Positions 9,237 through 18,368 of a stretch of DNA of 41,167 nt are shown here, piece by piece (the stretch's first letter is position 1; every line of letters starts with the position of its first letter). The DNA lies in NCBI GenBank assembly GCA_003281335.1, contig QCCG01000011.1:1-41167 (forward strand). The letters are read 5' to 3'. A program made the position numbers and the translations under genes. This DNA comes from Prochlorococcus sp. AG-347-K19. Lineage in GTDB: Bacteria > Cyanobacteriota > Cyanobacteriia > PCC-6307 > Cyanobiaceae. The notes beneath the pieces were generated by a model. That model had not been told where the DNA came from and ran no database searches. It worked only from the letters and a program-made list of their open reading frames with translations.

Positions 9237-9237
<1 letters not shown>

Positions 9238-10151
9238 TGAAATTTAAGATATTAAAAAATTTATTTATTTATTTTTTATTATTTACACCAATATCTCTTG
9301 GTGTTATTTCCTGTTCTGTAAATAATAAATCTAGTTCAAAATTTAAAGAGGAAATAACTTCAGATTTCTTACCTCCTGTTATAGCTGTTGCCGCACTTGG
9401 TCAACTTTCTCCTTCGGGAGAGATTAGACAATTGGCAGCTCCAATAAGTCAGTTTGGCTCTTCCCCCCGAATTGTCGAAATTTTAGTAAATGAAGGGGAT
9501 TTCGTAAAAAAAGGTGATATCCTCGCAATCTTTGAGAATAGAGAAAAATTAATCACTGATCTTGAAAGAAACGAAAATCTAATTAATACTATTAACGAAG
9601 AAATTACCCTAAAGAAAGATCAAATTCAGAGGTATGAGTTGGCTTTGAACAAAGATGCTTATTCTTTTGTAGAGTTTTCACAAAGAAAAGATGAATTATT
9701 AAAATTGCAAAAACAAAAAATAAACCTTAAAGGAGATCAAAAAAATATCAAGATAGATCTATTTAATTCAAAACTAAGGAGTCCAATTGATGGTTTTATT
9801 CTTGGAATAAATAAGAGAGTTGGTGAGAGGCCTCAAAATGAAGGGATTTTGGATATTGGTTCTAGTCAAAAAATGGAAGCTTTGATAGAGGTTTATGAAT
9901 CTGACATCGATAGAGTCTTTATCTCTCAGAATGTTGAATTGAGCAGTGAGAATGGCGGATTCCAAAAAAATCTAAAGGGAAAGGTGATTAGAATTAGCCC
10001 CCAGGTAAAACAAAGAAAAGTTTTATCGACTGATCCAACAGGGGATGCTGATTCGCGAATTATCGAGGTACTAGTAAAACTAGATCAAGATTCTATAGAT
10101 ATCGTTCAAAACTATGCAGGAATGAAAGTGATTGCAAAATTTATTCCCTAA
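9237..10151 (+). CDS. devB: DevB-type membrane fusion protein (ABC exporter)
   Basis: This 304-residue protein belongs to the HlyD/DevB periplasmic adaptor family. It has an N-terminal hydrophobic leader with a possible lipobox (GVISC, Cys26), then a lipoyl/biotinyl-like half-motif (VNEGDFVKKGDILAIFEN). A coiled coil follows (about 98-170), then the second half (SKLRSPIDGFILGINKRVGE) and beta-barrel segments. It would bridge the DevC/DevA inner-membrane pump to an outer-membrane TolC-like channel, which is not in this window. Start and stop both overlap their neighbours as TAATG, so pcyA, this gene and the permease form a tightly coupled operon. The substrate is unknown. Confidence 0.87.
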
Positions 10152-11323
10152 TGAGTTTTTCTTTTTTAAAATTCAGAAAAATACCATTAGCTTGGTTGCT
10201 ATTAACTAGGCAACCATTAAGGCTAGCTGTTGCAATAGCTGGAATCAGTTTTGCAGGGATTTTAATGTTTATGCAATTAGGTTTTAGAGATGGTTTATTT
10301 GACACGAGCGTAACTATTCATAAACTTCTAGATGCCGATCTTGTTTTGATAAGTCCCAGATCAAAAAGTTCTATAAGCATGAGTGGATTCCCAAAAAGAA
10401 GATTAATTCAGACTCTCGCAGTAGAAGATGTTGAAAAAACTGCTCCAGTGAATTTAAATTATTTACTTTGGAGAAATCCCGAAAATCTTAAAACTAGATC
10501 AATACTTGCATTAGGTTTTAATCCCTCCGATTCACTTCTTTTAGATGAGGGATTCTCAAAGAAAGCTTATAAGTTGAGAAATCCATCAAGAGTTCTTTTT
10601 GACAAATTATCTAGACCTGAATTTGGACCGATTGAAGAATGGTTCTTATCTGAAAAAAAAGTTGAGACTGAGGTTGCTGGAAAAAGAGTAATTGTTGAGG
10701 GACTTGTGGAGTTGGGACCATCTTTTGGTGCAGATGGTAATTTGATAACTAGTCGAGAAACTTTCTTAAGACTTTTTCCTGCTAATCCTCCTGGCAGTAT
10801 AGAAATTGGTTTAGTTAAACTAAAAAAAGGATCTGATCCTGAATTTATTTCAAGGGTATTAAATAACTCACTCCCAAATGATGTTAGGGTTCTTACAAAA
10901 AATCAATTTATAGAATTTGAAAAGAATTATTGGAAAAATAGTACTGCAATAGGTTTCATATTTAGTTTGGGAGCCTTGATGGGTTTCGTTGTAGGGTGTG
11001 TGGTTGTTTATCAAATTCTTTATAGTGACGTTATAGATCACCTCCCAGAGTACGCCACCTTATTGGCAATGGGGTATAGAATTAAGTCTCTTTTCTTTGT
11101 TGTAGCTAGAGAGGGGTTTTTGTTGGCATTGTTTGGTTATTTACCTGCTTATTTTTCGGGTCAAATATTATACTCAGTTATTAGGAATTCTACTAAACTC
11201 CCAATAATAATGGATGCAGAAAAAACGATTTTAATTTTCATTTTAGTTTTAGTTATGTGTATGGGTTCCGCCGCTGTTGCAATGCGTAAATTAGTTGATG
11301 CTGATCCTGCTGAAATTTTTTAA
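10151..11323 (+). CDS. devC: DevC-type ABC exporter permease
   Basis: This 390-residue protein has the MacB/FtsX permease layout: one transmembrane helix near the N-terminus (about 27-45), a large extracytoplasmic domain (about 46-270), then three helices (about 275-298, 320-345, 360-380). The N-terminal stretch FRKIPLAWLLLTRQPLRLAV is typical of cyanobacterial DevC. In heterocyst formers DevBCA exports envelope glycolipids through TolC; here the organism appears unicellular, so the cargo is unknown. It is coupled upstream to the fusion protein (TAATG) and followed 11 bases later by the ATPase. Confidence 0.88.
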   Translation: MSFSFLKFRKIPLAWLLLTRQPLRLAVAIAGISFAGILMFMQLGFRDGLFDTSVTIHKLLDADLVLISPRSKSSISMSGFPKRRLIQTLAVEDVEKTAPVNLNYLLWRNPENLKTRSILALGFNPSDSLLLDEGFSKKAYKLRNPSRVLFDKLSRPEFGPIEEWFLSEKKVETEVAGKRVIVEGLVELGPSFGADGNLITSRETFLRLFPANPPGSIEIGLVKLKKGSDPEFISRVLNNSLPNDVRVLTKNQFIEFEKNYWKNSTAIGFIFSLGALMGFVVGCVVVYQILYSDVIDHLPEYATLLAMGYRIKSLFFVVAREGFLLALFGYLPAYFSGQILYSVIRNSTKLPIIMDAEKTILIFILVLVMCMGSAAVAMRKLVDADPAEIF

Positions 11324-11334
11324 AAATTAAATAA

Positions 11335-12063
11335 ATGGTTAAAGATAATAAATCAAAAAATAATGTTAAAAACCTTAAAACAGTCTCAATAAATAATTTG
11401 AGTCACTTTTATGGAAAAAATGAGAATAAAAAACAAGTTCTTAATGACGTTAATTTAAATATTGATAAAGGAGAGTTGGTTCTTTTAAAAGGACCTTCTG
11501 GATGTGGTAAAACGACTCTTTTAACATTAATTGGCGCCTTGAGAACCTGCCAAAGTGGAGATTTAACTGTATTAAATAATCAGTTAAATGGAGCATCAAG
11601 GAAAACTCGTCAGATTCTTAGAAGAAGTATTGGAATGATTTTTCAAGGTCACAATCTTCTGAGATGTTTAACAGCAGAACAAAATGTCCAGATGGGCGCA
11701 GATTTAATAAAAGGTTTAACGTATTTGCAAAGACGTGAAATAGCACAGAATTGGTTGTCAGCAGTAGGATTAGAAGAACATCATAAAAAGTTACCAAATG
11801 ACTTATCTGGTGGGCAGAAACAGAGAGTAGCAATTGCCCGAGCTTTATCTGCTAACCCAAAACTTTTATTAGCTGATGAACCCACTTCTGCTTTAGATAG
11901 CGTCACAGGAAGAGAAATAGTAACTCTTTTAAGGAAACTAGCAAAAGAACAAAATTGTTCTGTACTTATGGTGACCCATGATCCAAGAATTTCTGATATG
12001 GCTGATAGGATATTAAATATGGAAGATGGTAAAATATATAGTGCTCATAGTGAGCTAATATAA
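11335..12063 (+). CDS. devA: DevA-type ABC exporter ATPase
   Basis: This 242-residue ATPase has Walker A GPSGCGKT (53-60), Q-loop Gln104, the ABC signature LSGGQ (157-161), Walker B LLLADE (177-182) and the H-loop His in MVTHDPR. It resembles the LolD/MacB/DevA group of ATPases that drive mechanotransmission-type exporters with FtsX-fold permeases. It completes the pump encoded by the two upstream genes. About 20 N-terminal residues before the ABC domain are Lys/Asn-rich and look poorly conserved. Confidence 0.92.
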   Translation: MVKDNKSKNNVKNLKTVSINNLSHFYGKNENKKQVLNDVNLNIDKGELVLLKGPSGCGKTTLLTLIGALRTCQSGDLTVLNNQLNGASRKTRQILRRSIGMIFQGHNLLRCLTAEQNVQMGADLIKGLTYLQRREIAQNWLSAVGLEEHHKKLPNDLSGGQKQRVAIARALSANPKLLLADEPTSALDSVTGREIVTLLRKLAKEQNCSVLMVTHDPRISDMADRILNMEDGKIYSAHSELI

Positions 12064-12081
12064 TTAAAAGTTAAAAATTTT

Positions 12082-12231
12082 ATGTCTAAGAGAAGAAATC
12101 TAAAAAAAGAAAAGCAGGAACGTAATAGAGCCTATGCTAGAAAATTCAAAAAAAGGAAATTAAGAACTGATGGAAGACCTGATGGTGGCAACGTTACAGG
12201 TACAGCAAATAATGGCGGTGCAGCTGATTAA
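12082..12231 (+). CDS. 49-residue basic protein, unknown
   Basis: An ATG at 12082, 18 bases after the ATPase stop, opens a 49-codon frame. The first 30 residues are extremely basic (MSKRRNLKKEKQERNRAYAR and on). The tail is Gly/Asn/Ala-rich, DGRPDGGNVTGTANNGGAAD. The contrast of a Lys/Arg head with a Gly-rich tail, and codon use that departs from random AT-rich DNA, argue for a real gene. I believe similar small proteins occur in other marine picocyanobacteria. RNA or ribosome binding is plausible but unproven. Confidence 0.7.
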   Translation: MSKRRNLKKEKQERNRAYARKFKKRKLRTDGRPDGGNVTGTANNGGAAD

Positions 12232-12292
12232 GGAATATCTTTTATTTTTATCTTTTGGAGTTCAATATATCATGCATATTTAAGACATAATC

Positions 12293-13204
12293 ATGAATGT
12301 AAGTATTATTATACCGACTTACAATAGATTACCTATATTAGAGAAATGTCTGTTTGCGCTTGAGAATCAAAAATTAAATACAAATATCAGTAATTATGAA
12401 GTAATAGTAGTTGATGATGGATCAACTGATGGGACAACCTCATGGATAAATAAAAACAAAGCTAATCTCCCACACGTTATTCTATTTCAGCAAGAACATG
12501 GAGGGCCTGCACTTGGAAGAAATCTGGGAGTAATTAAATCAAAATATGAAATTATTATATTCATTGATAGTGATCTTATTGTTTTAGACAATTTTATAAA
12601 TTGCCACGTGGAAAAATTACTTACCTCTTGGAAAAAAAATGATAAAAAATGTTTTACCTATGGCTCGGTAGTCAATACATCTAATTTTCTAAATCCTCAG
12701 AGTGAAAAACATAAAATAATTGACACTTCTTTTGCATACTTTGCTACTGGGAATGTAGCGATATCAAAAGAATTGATTTTAAGTGTGGGATTATTTGATA
12801 CTTCTTTTAGTCTTTACGGTTGGGAGGATTTAGAACTTGGAGAAAGATTAAAAAAAATTGGGACAAAATTAATTAAATGCCCAAATGCGGTAGGGTTTCA
12901 TTGGCATCCGCCATTTAATTGCGAACAAATAGATTCATTAATAGCTCAAGAAAAAGAGAGGGCAAAAATGGCTTTAGTGTTTTATAAGAAACACCCAAAT
13001 TTAAGGGTTAGATTTATGATTCAATTAACTCCTCTCCATAATTTACTTTGGCAAATTCTTTGCTTGGGAGGACTAATCAGTGTTGATAGAATACTTCCTT
13101 TATTGAGATTCCTGGTAAATACAAAAAGAAATAGACTTGCACTTGAGATACTTAGGATCCCTCTAAATATGATTTACATTAAACAGTTAACCAAATCAAG
13201 ATAA
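12293..13204 (+). CDS. Family 2 glycosyltransferase
   Basis: This 303-residue GT-A fold glycosyltransferase starts with VSIIIPTYNRL, has the nucleotide-sugar site VVDDGSTDGT (DDGS at 41-44) and the metal-binding DSD (92-94). A WEDLELGERL element holds the likely catalytic acid pair. The C-terminal third carries two weakly hydrophobic segments (about 235-270), suggesting membrane association. Donor and acceptor cannot be read from sequence; surface polysaccharide or glycolipid synthesis is likely. It lies between the exporter operon and rpsB on the same strand, without obvious coupling to either. Confidence 0.87.
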   Translation: MNVSIIIPTYNRLPILEKCLFALENQKLNTNISNYEVIVVDDGSTDGTTSWINKNKANLPHVILFQQEHGGPALGRNLGVIKSKYEIIIFIDSDLIVLDNFINCHVEKLLTSWKKNDKKCFTYGSVVNTSNFLNPQSEKHKIIDTSFAYFATGNVAISKELILSVGLFDTSFSLYGWEDLELGERLKKIGTKLIKCPNAVGFHWHPPFNCEQIDSLIAQEKERAKMALVFYKKHPNLRVRFMIQLTPLHNLLWQILCLGGLISVDRILPLLRFLVNTKRNRLALEILRIPLNMIYIKQLTKSR

Positions 13205-13257
13205 AAAACTTTTAGAAATACACATCACTTGCTAGAATATTTGAAATAAATTTCACA

Positions 13258-13321
13258 CATCTGACAGTTTCGGGTGAATTTTTAATATAAATTCCCCGTC
13301 AGATGGAGGCTAACCCGAAAC
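13258..13321 (+). promoter_or_regulatory. rpsB leader with predicted RNA pseudoknot
   Basis: Two interleaved perfect stems lie in the untranslated region before rpsB. Stem 1 pairs CATCTGAC (13258-13265) with GTCAGATG (13298-13305). Stem 2 pairs GTTTCGGGT (13267-13275) with ACCCGAAAC (13313-13321). Their order makes an H-type pseudoknot. Inside sits a hairpin, GAATTT (13276-13281) with AAATTC (13289-13294). GGG 13272-13274 can instead pair with CCC 13295-13297, extending that hairpin and excluding stem 2. The structure ends 11 bases before the ATG. rpsB autoregulation by S2 through leader RNA is known in other bacteria; this element's role is inference. Confidence 0.72.
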
Positions 13322-13332
13322 CCTTTTAAATT

Positions 13333-14037
13333 ATGGCTGTTGTATCACTATCTGAAATGATGGAAGCTGGTGCCCACTTCGGGCATCAAACTAGACGTTG
13401 GAACCCCAAAATGTCTAAGTATATATATTGTGCGAGAAATGGAGTTCATATCATTGATCTTGTAAAAACAGCATTGTGTATGAACAATGCATATAAATGG
13501 ACGAGAAACGCTGCAAAAAGCGGTAAACGTTTCCTTTTTGTCGGTACAAAAAAACAAGCATCAGACGTAGTAGCTCAGGAAGCTTCACGCTGTGGAGCCG
13601 CATATGTAAATCAAAGATGGCTTGGAGGAATGTTGACTAATTGGACAACAATGAAAGCAAGGATTGAAAGATTAAAAGATCTAGAAAGAATGGAAAGTAG
13701 TGGTTCAATAGCAATGAGGCCAAAAAAAGAAGCTGCAGTATTAAGGAGAGAACTTGAAAGATTACAAAAATACTTAGGTGGACTTAAGGGTATGAGAAAA
13801 TTACCAGATGTAGTTGTATTGGTTGATCAGAGAAGAGAATCTAATGCAGTATTAGAAGCTAGAAAATTAGATATTTCATTAGTATCAATGTTGGATACAA
13901 ATTGCGATCCTGATTTGTGTGAAGTTCCAATTCCTTGTAACGATGATGCCGTTAGATCTGTTCAACTTATTTTAGGAAGACTTGCAGATGCCATAAATGA
14001 AGGTAGAAAGGGCTCTAATGCCGAAAGAAAAAATTAA
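13333..14037 (+). CDS. rpsB: 30S ribosomal protein S2
   Basis: This 234-residue S2 protein starts [21 protein letters not shown], with the family signatures [30 protein letters not shown] and the C-terminal acidic-aromatic region shortened as in cyanobacteria. S2 sits at the head-platform junction of the small subunit and is needed for S1 binding. It is followed by tsf, the near-universal rpsB-tsf order. Expression is probably controlled through the structured leader immediately upstream. No good Shine-Dalgarno sequence lies at the usual distance: a GGAGG at 13305-13309 is 23 bases from the ATG. Confidence 0.98.
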   Translation: MAVVSLSEMMEAGAHFGHQTRRWNPKMSKYIYCARNGVHIIDLVKTALCMNNAYKWTRNAAKSGKRFLFVGTKKQASDVVAQEASRCGAAYVNQRWLGGMLTNWTTMKARIERLKDLERMESSGSIAMRPKKEAAVLRRELERLQKYLGGLKGMRKLPDVVVLVDQRRESNAVLEARKLDISLVSMLDTNCDPDLCEVPIPCNDDAVRSVQLILGRLADAINEGRKGSNAERKN

Positions 14038-14081
14038 ATTCCAATTTAAAAATTACTATTCACTATTTTTTATTACTTCAA

Positions 14082-14738
14082 ATGGGAAACATTACAGCAA
14101 AACTTGTAAAAGATCTTAGAGACAAAACTGGCGCAGGAATGATGGACTGCAAAAAAGCACTTAACGAAACTGAAGGCAATCTAGATAAAGCTTTGGAATG
14201 GTTAAGAAAGAAAGGTATAGCTAGTGCTGAAAAGAAATCGGGAAGAGTAGCGGCCGAAGGGTCAATTGGTAGTTATATACATACTGGATCAAGAGTGGGA
14301 GTTTTAATAGAGTTAAATTGTGAAACTGATTTCGTTGCTAGAGGTGATATATTCCAATCTCTGTTGAAGGATGTCTCAATGCAAGTAGCAGCATGTCCAA
14401 ATGTTGAGTATGTATCAATTGATGAAATACCAGAAGATGTTGTGGAAAAAGAAAAGCAGATTGAAATGGGTAGGGATGATTTATCTGGAAAACCAGAGCA
14501 AATTAAAGAAAAAATAGTTGGAGGGAGAATAGCAAAAAGACTTAATGAGCTTGTTTTGCTCTCACAACCCTACATTAAAGATAGTTCTCTGACAGTTGAG
14601 GATCTTGTAAAACAAGCAGCTGCAAAAATTGGGGAAAATATCAAAGTAAGACGCTTTACAAGATACACGTTGGGTGAAGGTATCGAAAAAAATCAGATGG
14701 ACTTTGCTGAAGAGGTCGCATCAATGCAAACAAACTAG
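14082..14738 (+). CDS. tsf: Translation elongation factor Ts
   Basis: This 218-residue EF-Ts is the guanine nucleotide exchange factor for EF-Tu. The N-terminal UBA-like domain ([20 protein letters not shown]) and the core contact motif ETDFVARGD are intact. The protein is short relative to the E. coli form (about 283 residues) because the second core subdomain is reduced, as is usual in cyanobacteria and plastids. It follows rpsB by 44 bases in the standard operon order. Its stop is 4 bases before the probable TTG start of the next gene. Confidence 0.97.
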   Translation: MGNITAKLVKDLRDKTGAGMMDCKKALNETEGNLDKALEWLRKKGIASAEKKSGRVAAEGSIGSYIHTGSRVGVLIELNCETDFVARGDIFQSLLKDVSMQVAACPNVEYVSIDEIPEDVVEKEKQIEMGRDDLSGKPEQIKEKIVGGRIAKRLNELVLLSQPYIKDSSLTVEDLVKQAAAKIGENIKVRRFTRYTLGEGIEKNQMDFAEEVASMQTN

Positions 14739-14742
14739 TCAC

Positions 14743-15828
14743 TTGAATGATTTGAATAATTTCAATAATCACATAGATATAGATAAAATTAATTCTCAAT
14801 TAGAGAGAGCAGACATACAAAAAAAAATATTAACTAGAAATATCTATAGGGAATATGAACTTTATCTTAATTTTGTTAGAGATCTACTCTATATTTCTGT
14901 AGAAAAAGGCCTTAATCATATATATAGTTATCCAACAATTAATGATAATTTCTTAAATGAAAATGAATTCTACAGTCTTATTGAAAAAAAAATAAGTAAA
15001 TTAATATTTACCAATTTGCCCTTTTTAACAGTAGAACAATTAAAGATAAATGAAATTGAAAAAAAAATAAATAAGCAAATTAATTTTACTATTTTTGATA
15101 GTTCCGGAAAAATAAATGATGATCAAAAAGAAACATTTCAATTTGAAGATGGTTTTCAATTAAAAGAACACATTCAGTTTGAGGTTACTGAAGACTTTTC
15201 AAATACTTCTGAATATTATCAAACTTATAATTATGAGAGATTCGCATCACTTGATTTAGATAATATCCAGAATAAAAATTATTTATCACAAAACAATATT
15301 TTTGAAAATTTAGGAGTTGAAAAACAATTTATTTTCTCCTTACTTGAATTAATAGAAGAAAAAAAGGTAGAAAAACCAAGATATCAAGAAAAAGAAAATA
15401 TCAATCAAATGGATAATTTACCAAAAAATCATATTCTTAATAATTTTGATTTAATAGACAAGTCATTGGAAAATTTACTATTGAATCTTTCATATAATAT
15501 TAACCAAGAATTATTCAATGCAAATCTAATAAAAAAGATGATATCTAAAGATTCCTTTGATTACTTAGTAAGCAAAAATTTTATGATAAAACATCCATAT
15601 CCTTTTGTTATTAATTTCGAATTAAATTTAAATCGGTCATCATTACTAGTTAATAATTTTCCAAGCATTATTTTTTTTAATATATCTACTGTTGAGTTAG
15701 AGTTTAAAAATTTAAATCTTTCTATTCAAAGGAATAAAATAAATGAGCTAAAAAATCAATTTCAGCGTTTGATTAAAAAAGAGACATATTGGAGGCAAAA
15801 AGAAATAACTTTGAATAAGATACGTTGA
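14743..15828 (+). CDS. 361-residue protein of unknown function
   Basis: The reading frame is open from inside tsf, but translation probably starts at a TTG at 14743, four bases after the tsf stop; a TTG at 14752 is an alternative, and an ATG at 14674 would overlap tsf by 65 bases. The protein is Asn/Lys/Glu-rich and soluble, with no membrane segment or recognisable motif. The N-terminal 90 residues are probably helical (RADIQKKILTRNIYREYELY). The C-terminal part after about residue 240 looks more ordered, with alternating hydrophobic strands. It sits between tsf and recG in a probable operon. Confidence 0.7.
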   Translation: MNDLNNFNNHIDIDKINSQLERADIQKKILTRNIYREYELYLNFVRDLLYISVEKGLNHIYSYPTINDNFLNENEFYSLIEKKISKLIFTNLPFLTVEQLKINEIEKKINKQINFTIFDSSGKINDDQKETFQFEDGFQLKEHIQFEVTEDFSNTSEYYQTYNYERFASLDLDNIQNKNYLSQNNIFENLGVEKQFIFSLLELIEEKKVEKPRYQEKENINQMDNLPKNHILNNFDLIDKSLENLLLNLSYNINQELFNANLIKKMISKDSFDYLVSKNFMIKHPYPFVINFELNLNRSSLLVNNFPSIIFFNISTVELEFKNLNLSIQRNKINELKNQFQRLIKKETYWRQKEITLNKIR

Positions 15829-15848
15829 AAAAATAACTCTTTTTTCAA
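15825..15848 (+). promoter_or_regulatory. Stem-loop just before recG start
   Basis: TTGAAAAAA (15825-15833) and TTTTTTCAA (15840-15848) form a perfect 9-base-pair stem with a 6-base loop. The left arm contains the stop codon of the upstream gene and the right arm ends 2 bases before the recG GTG. It has only one G-C pair, so stability is modest. It could reduce ribosome access to recG or act as a weak terminator (the right arm is a T6 run). Confidence 0.4.
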
Positions 15849-15850
15849 AT

Positions 15851-18307
15851 GTGACTATTAGCGGGAATAATAATAAATTAATTAAAGATTGGATAAGACC
15901 TCTTCAAAAATCTCTTACTATTGAAACTGAAAACAAATTTATTAATACTTTAGGAAGAGAGAAATTTTTTAATGATTATTTGCATGAATCTTTAAAAAAA
16001 CTAGACAATCTAAATCTCTCAGACGAATATTTAAGGATATTTTATGAATTTTCTAAAAAATATAAAGAATATAATAAATTAGATGAAAATCAAAGGAAAA
16101 GGTTAATTATAGATACAAGAAAAAATCTTTACAAACTAGGTAAAACTCTAGATGTAGAAAGTTCTAAAAATATTTCTAATAATGTTTTTCTGAATAAAGC
16201 TGATTCAAGTTTGTCTTTTGATTCAGATATTTCATTAATAAAAAATGTAGGAAAAGTTTATAGAAATAAGCTTAATGAATTAGGGATATTTCATTTAAAA
16301 GATCTAATTAATTATTTCCCAAGAACATATCTAGACTATACGAATAGAGTCAAGATAATAAATTTAAAACCAGATAATTTATACACGTGCATCGCTAACG
16401 TTAAAAGATTTTATATTCATAAGAGTAAAAAAAATAGTAATTTATCAATAATGAATATTGTAGTTTCTGATGAAACGTCTTCAATAAAGGTTACAAAATT
16501 TTTTTTAGGAAGAAGATTTAGATCTTACTCCTTCTTCACGTCTCAAAAATCTTTGTATTCTCCTGGAACCAAATTAGCAATTTCCGGTAAGGTTAAATTG
16601 ACAGAGTATGGCAAAACTTTTGTAGATCCGCAGATTGAAATTCTTAAGGATAACAATGATAATTTTAATTTCTCAGGCAAAATATTACCGTTGTATTCAT
16701 TAGGTGAAGCATTATCAAATATGAGTTTTATAAAACTTATGAAAGAGGTACTAATTTATGCAAAGCAATATCCAGAAATTTTAAATAAAAAGCAACTTGA
16801 TTCATTATCTTTATTATCAAAAGGAGAGTCGTTGATTAATATTCATTTTCCACCAACTCAACAAGCACTTATTGAGTCAAAAAAACGTTTGGTTTTTGAT
16901 GAGTTATTCCTACTTCAAATAAAGTTCCTACTTAGAAAAAGAAAGTCAAATAAAAATGTAACATCCCAAAAATTACCTCAAAAGAAATCTTTATTAAAAG
17001 AATTTTTAAATACTTTTCCTTTTGAATTAACAAAATCTCAAGAAAATGTTTTAAATGAAATTAAGAAAGATTTATCTAATCCCGTACCAATGTCTAGATT
17101 GCTTCAGGGAGATGTGGGTAGCGGTAAAACCATAATTGCAATAGCGTCTCTTTTACTTGTCATTGAAAAAAACCTGCAAGGTGCATTTATGGTCCCAACT
17201 GAGGTATTGGCAGAACAGCATTATAAAAATTTATTAAAATATTTGAATCCCCTTTTAGTTTCTGTTGAACTACTTACTGGGAATACTCCTCAAAAAAAGA
17301 GAAAAGAAATTTTCTCTAATTTAAAGAATGGATTAGTTGATATCCTAGTTGGCACTCATGCATTATTTGAGGATAAAGTCATCTTTAATGCTTTAGGGAT
17401 GGTCGTAATTGATGAACAACATAGATTTGGAGTTACTCAACGAAATAGATTACTAAATAAAGGAGAAAATACTAACTTATTATCAATGACAGCAACACCA
17501 ATTCCAAGAACTCTTGCACTTTCTATTTATGGTGATTTAGATGTGAGTCAAATTACAGAACTCCCTCCTGGGAGAGTTCCAATAACAACAAAAATAATTT
17601 CAGAAGATGATTTAACTAACTTGTTCAAGATTGTTGAAGATGAGATCAATAAGGGTAAGCAAGCTTATGTGATTTTGCCGATTATAGAAGATTCAGAAAA
17701 AATGAATTTAAGCTCCGCAAAGAAAACATTCAAACATTTATCAGAAGAGGTCTTTTTTAACAAAAAAGTTGGATTATTACATGGCAAACTAAGTTCACAA
17801 GAAAAGAACGAAGTGATTAATTCTTTTTTAAAGAATGAAATTAATATATTGGTTTCGACCACAGTAATTGAGGTTGGCATTGATGTACCTAATGCCACAA
17901 TTATGATTATTTATAATTCGGATAGATTTGGATTGTCCCAACTACATCAATTGAGGGGGAGAGTTGGTAGAGGATCAACTAAATCTTTTTGTTATCTGGT
18001 AACCCCCGATAAAAATGGATTAGAAAATAAACGACTTTGTGTTTTGCAAAAATCTAATGATGGCTTTTATATTGCTGAAAAAGACTTGGAGCTTAGAGGA
18101 CCAGGCCAGATTTTAGGTTATAGACAATCCGGATTGCCTGATTTTGTACTGGACAATTTACCAAACAATAAATTTCTTATTGATAAGGCTCGTGAAGAGG
18201 CTATTAAGATTATTAGTGATGATCCTGATTTAAAAGAAAATATTGTTTTAAGGAATATACTTATTGATAATTCTGATAATAAATTCATTCATGATTTCTT
18301 AAATTGA
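15851..18307 (+). CDS. recG: ATP-dependent DNA helicase RecG
   Basis: This 818-residue RecG remodels stalled replication forks and branched DNA. After an extended N-terminal region of about 125 residues comes the wedge/OB-fold domain (IKNVGKVYRNKLNELGIFHL onward). The helicase motor has Walker A GDVGSGKT (420-427), DEQH (521-524), TATPIPRTLAL and the RGRVGRG motif. The start codon is GTG at 15851. The N-terminal extension exceeds that of E. coli RecG (693 residues in total) and is common in cyanobacteria and plants. It is preceded closely by the unknown 361-residue gene and a stem-loop. Confidence 0.96.
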   Translation: MTISGNNNKLIKDWIRPLQKSLTIETENKFINTLGREKFFNDYLHESLKKLDNLNLSDEYLRIFYEFSKKYKEYNKLDENQRKRLIIDTRKNLYKLGKTLDVESSKNISNNVFLNKADSSLSFDSDISLIKNVGKVYRNKLNELGIFHLKDLINYFPRTYLDYTNRVKIINLKPDNLYTCIANVKRFYIHKSKKNSNLSIMNIVVSDETSSIKVTKFFLGRRFRSYSFFTSQKSLYSPGTKLAISGKVKLTEYGKTFVDPQIEILKDNNDNFNFSGKILPLYSLGEALSNMSFIKLMKEVLIYAKQYPEILNKKQLDSLSLLSKGESLINIHFPPTQQALIESKKRLVFDELFLLQIKFLLRKRKSNKNVTSQKLPQKKSLLKEFLNTFPFELTKSQENVLNEIKKDLSNPVPMSRLLQGDVGSGKTIIAIASLLLVIEKNLQGAFMVPTEVLAEQHYKNLLKYLNPLLVSVELLTGNTPQKKRKEIFSNLKNGLVDILVGTHALFEDKVIFNALGMVVIDEQHRFGVTQRNRLLNKGENTNLLSMTATPIPRTLALSIYGDLDVSQITELPPGRVPITTKIISEDDLTNLFKIVEDEINKGKQAYVILPIIEDSEKMNLSSAKKTFKHLSEEVFFNKKVGLLHGKLSSQEKNEVINSFLKNEINILVSTTVIEVGIDVPNATIMIIYNSDRFGLSQLHQLRGRVGRGSTKSFCYLVTPDKNGLENKRLCVLQKSNDGFYIAEKDLELRGPGQILGYRQSGLPDFVLDNLPNNKFLIDKAREEAIKIISDDPDLKENIVLRNILIDNSDNKFIHDFLN

Positions 18308-18347
18308 AAACTTTCATTGTAATTTCTGATATATATGCCACTATAAA

Positions 18348-18368
18348 TCAATTGCAAATTTCAATTGA
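18348..18368 (+). promoter_or_regulatory. Small hairpin over the VanX-like start codon
   Basis: TCAATTG (18348-18354) and CAATTGA (18362-18368) form a 7-base-pair stem with a 7-base loop. The TTG start codon (18365-18367) lies in the right arm. The stem is AT-rich and weak, so any effect on initiation is speculative. Confidence 0.3.

Noticed and set aside
14674..14742. ATG start inside tsf for the unknown 361-residue gene
   Set aside because: It would overlap tsf by 65 bases and encode a basic stretch dictated by tsf codons; a TTG at 14743 just after the tsf stop is more likely.
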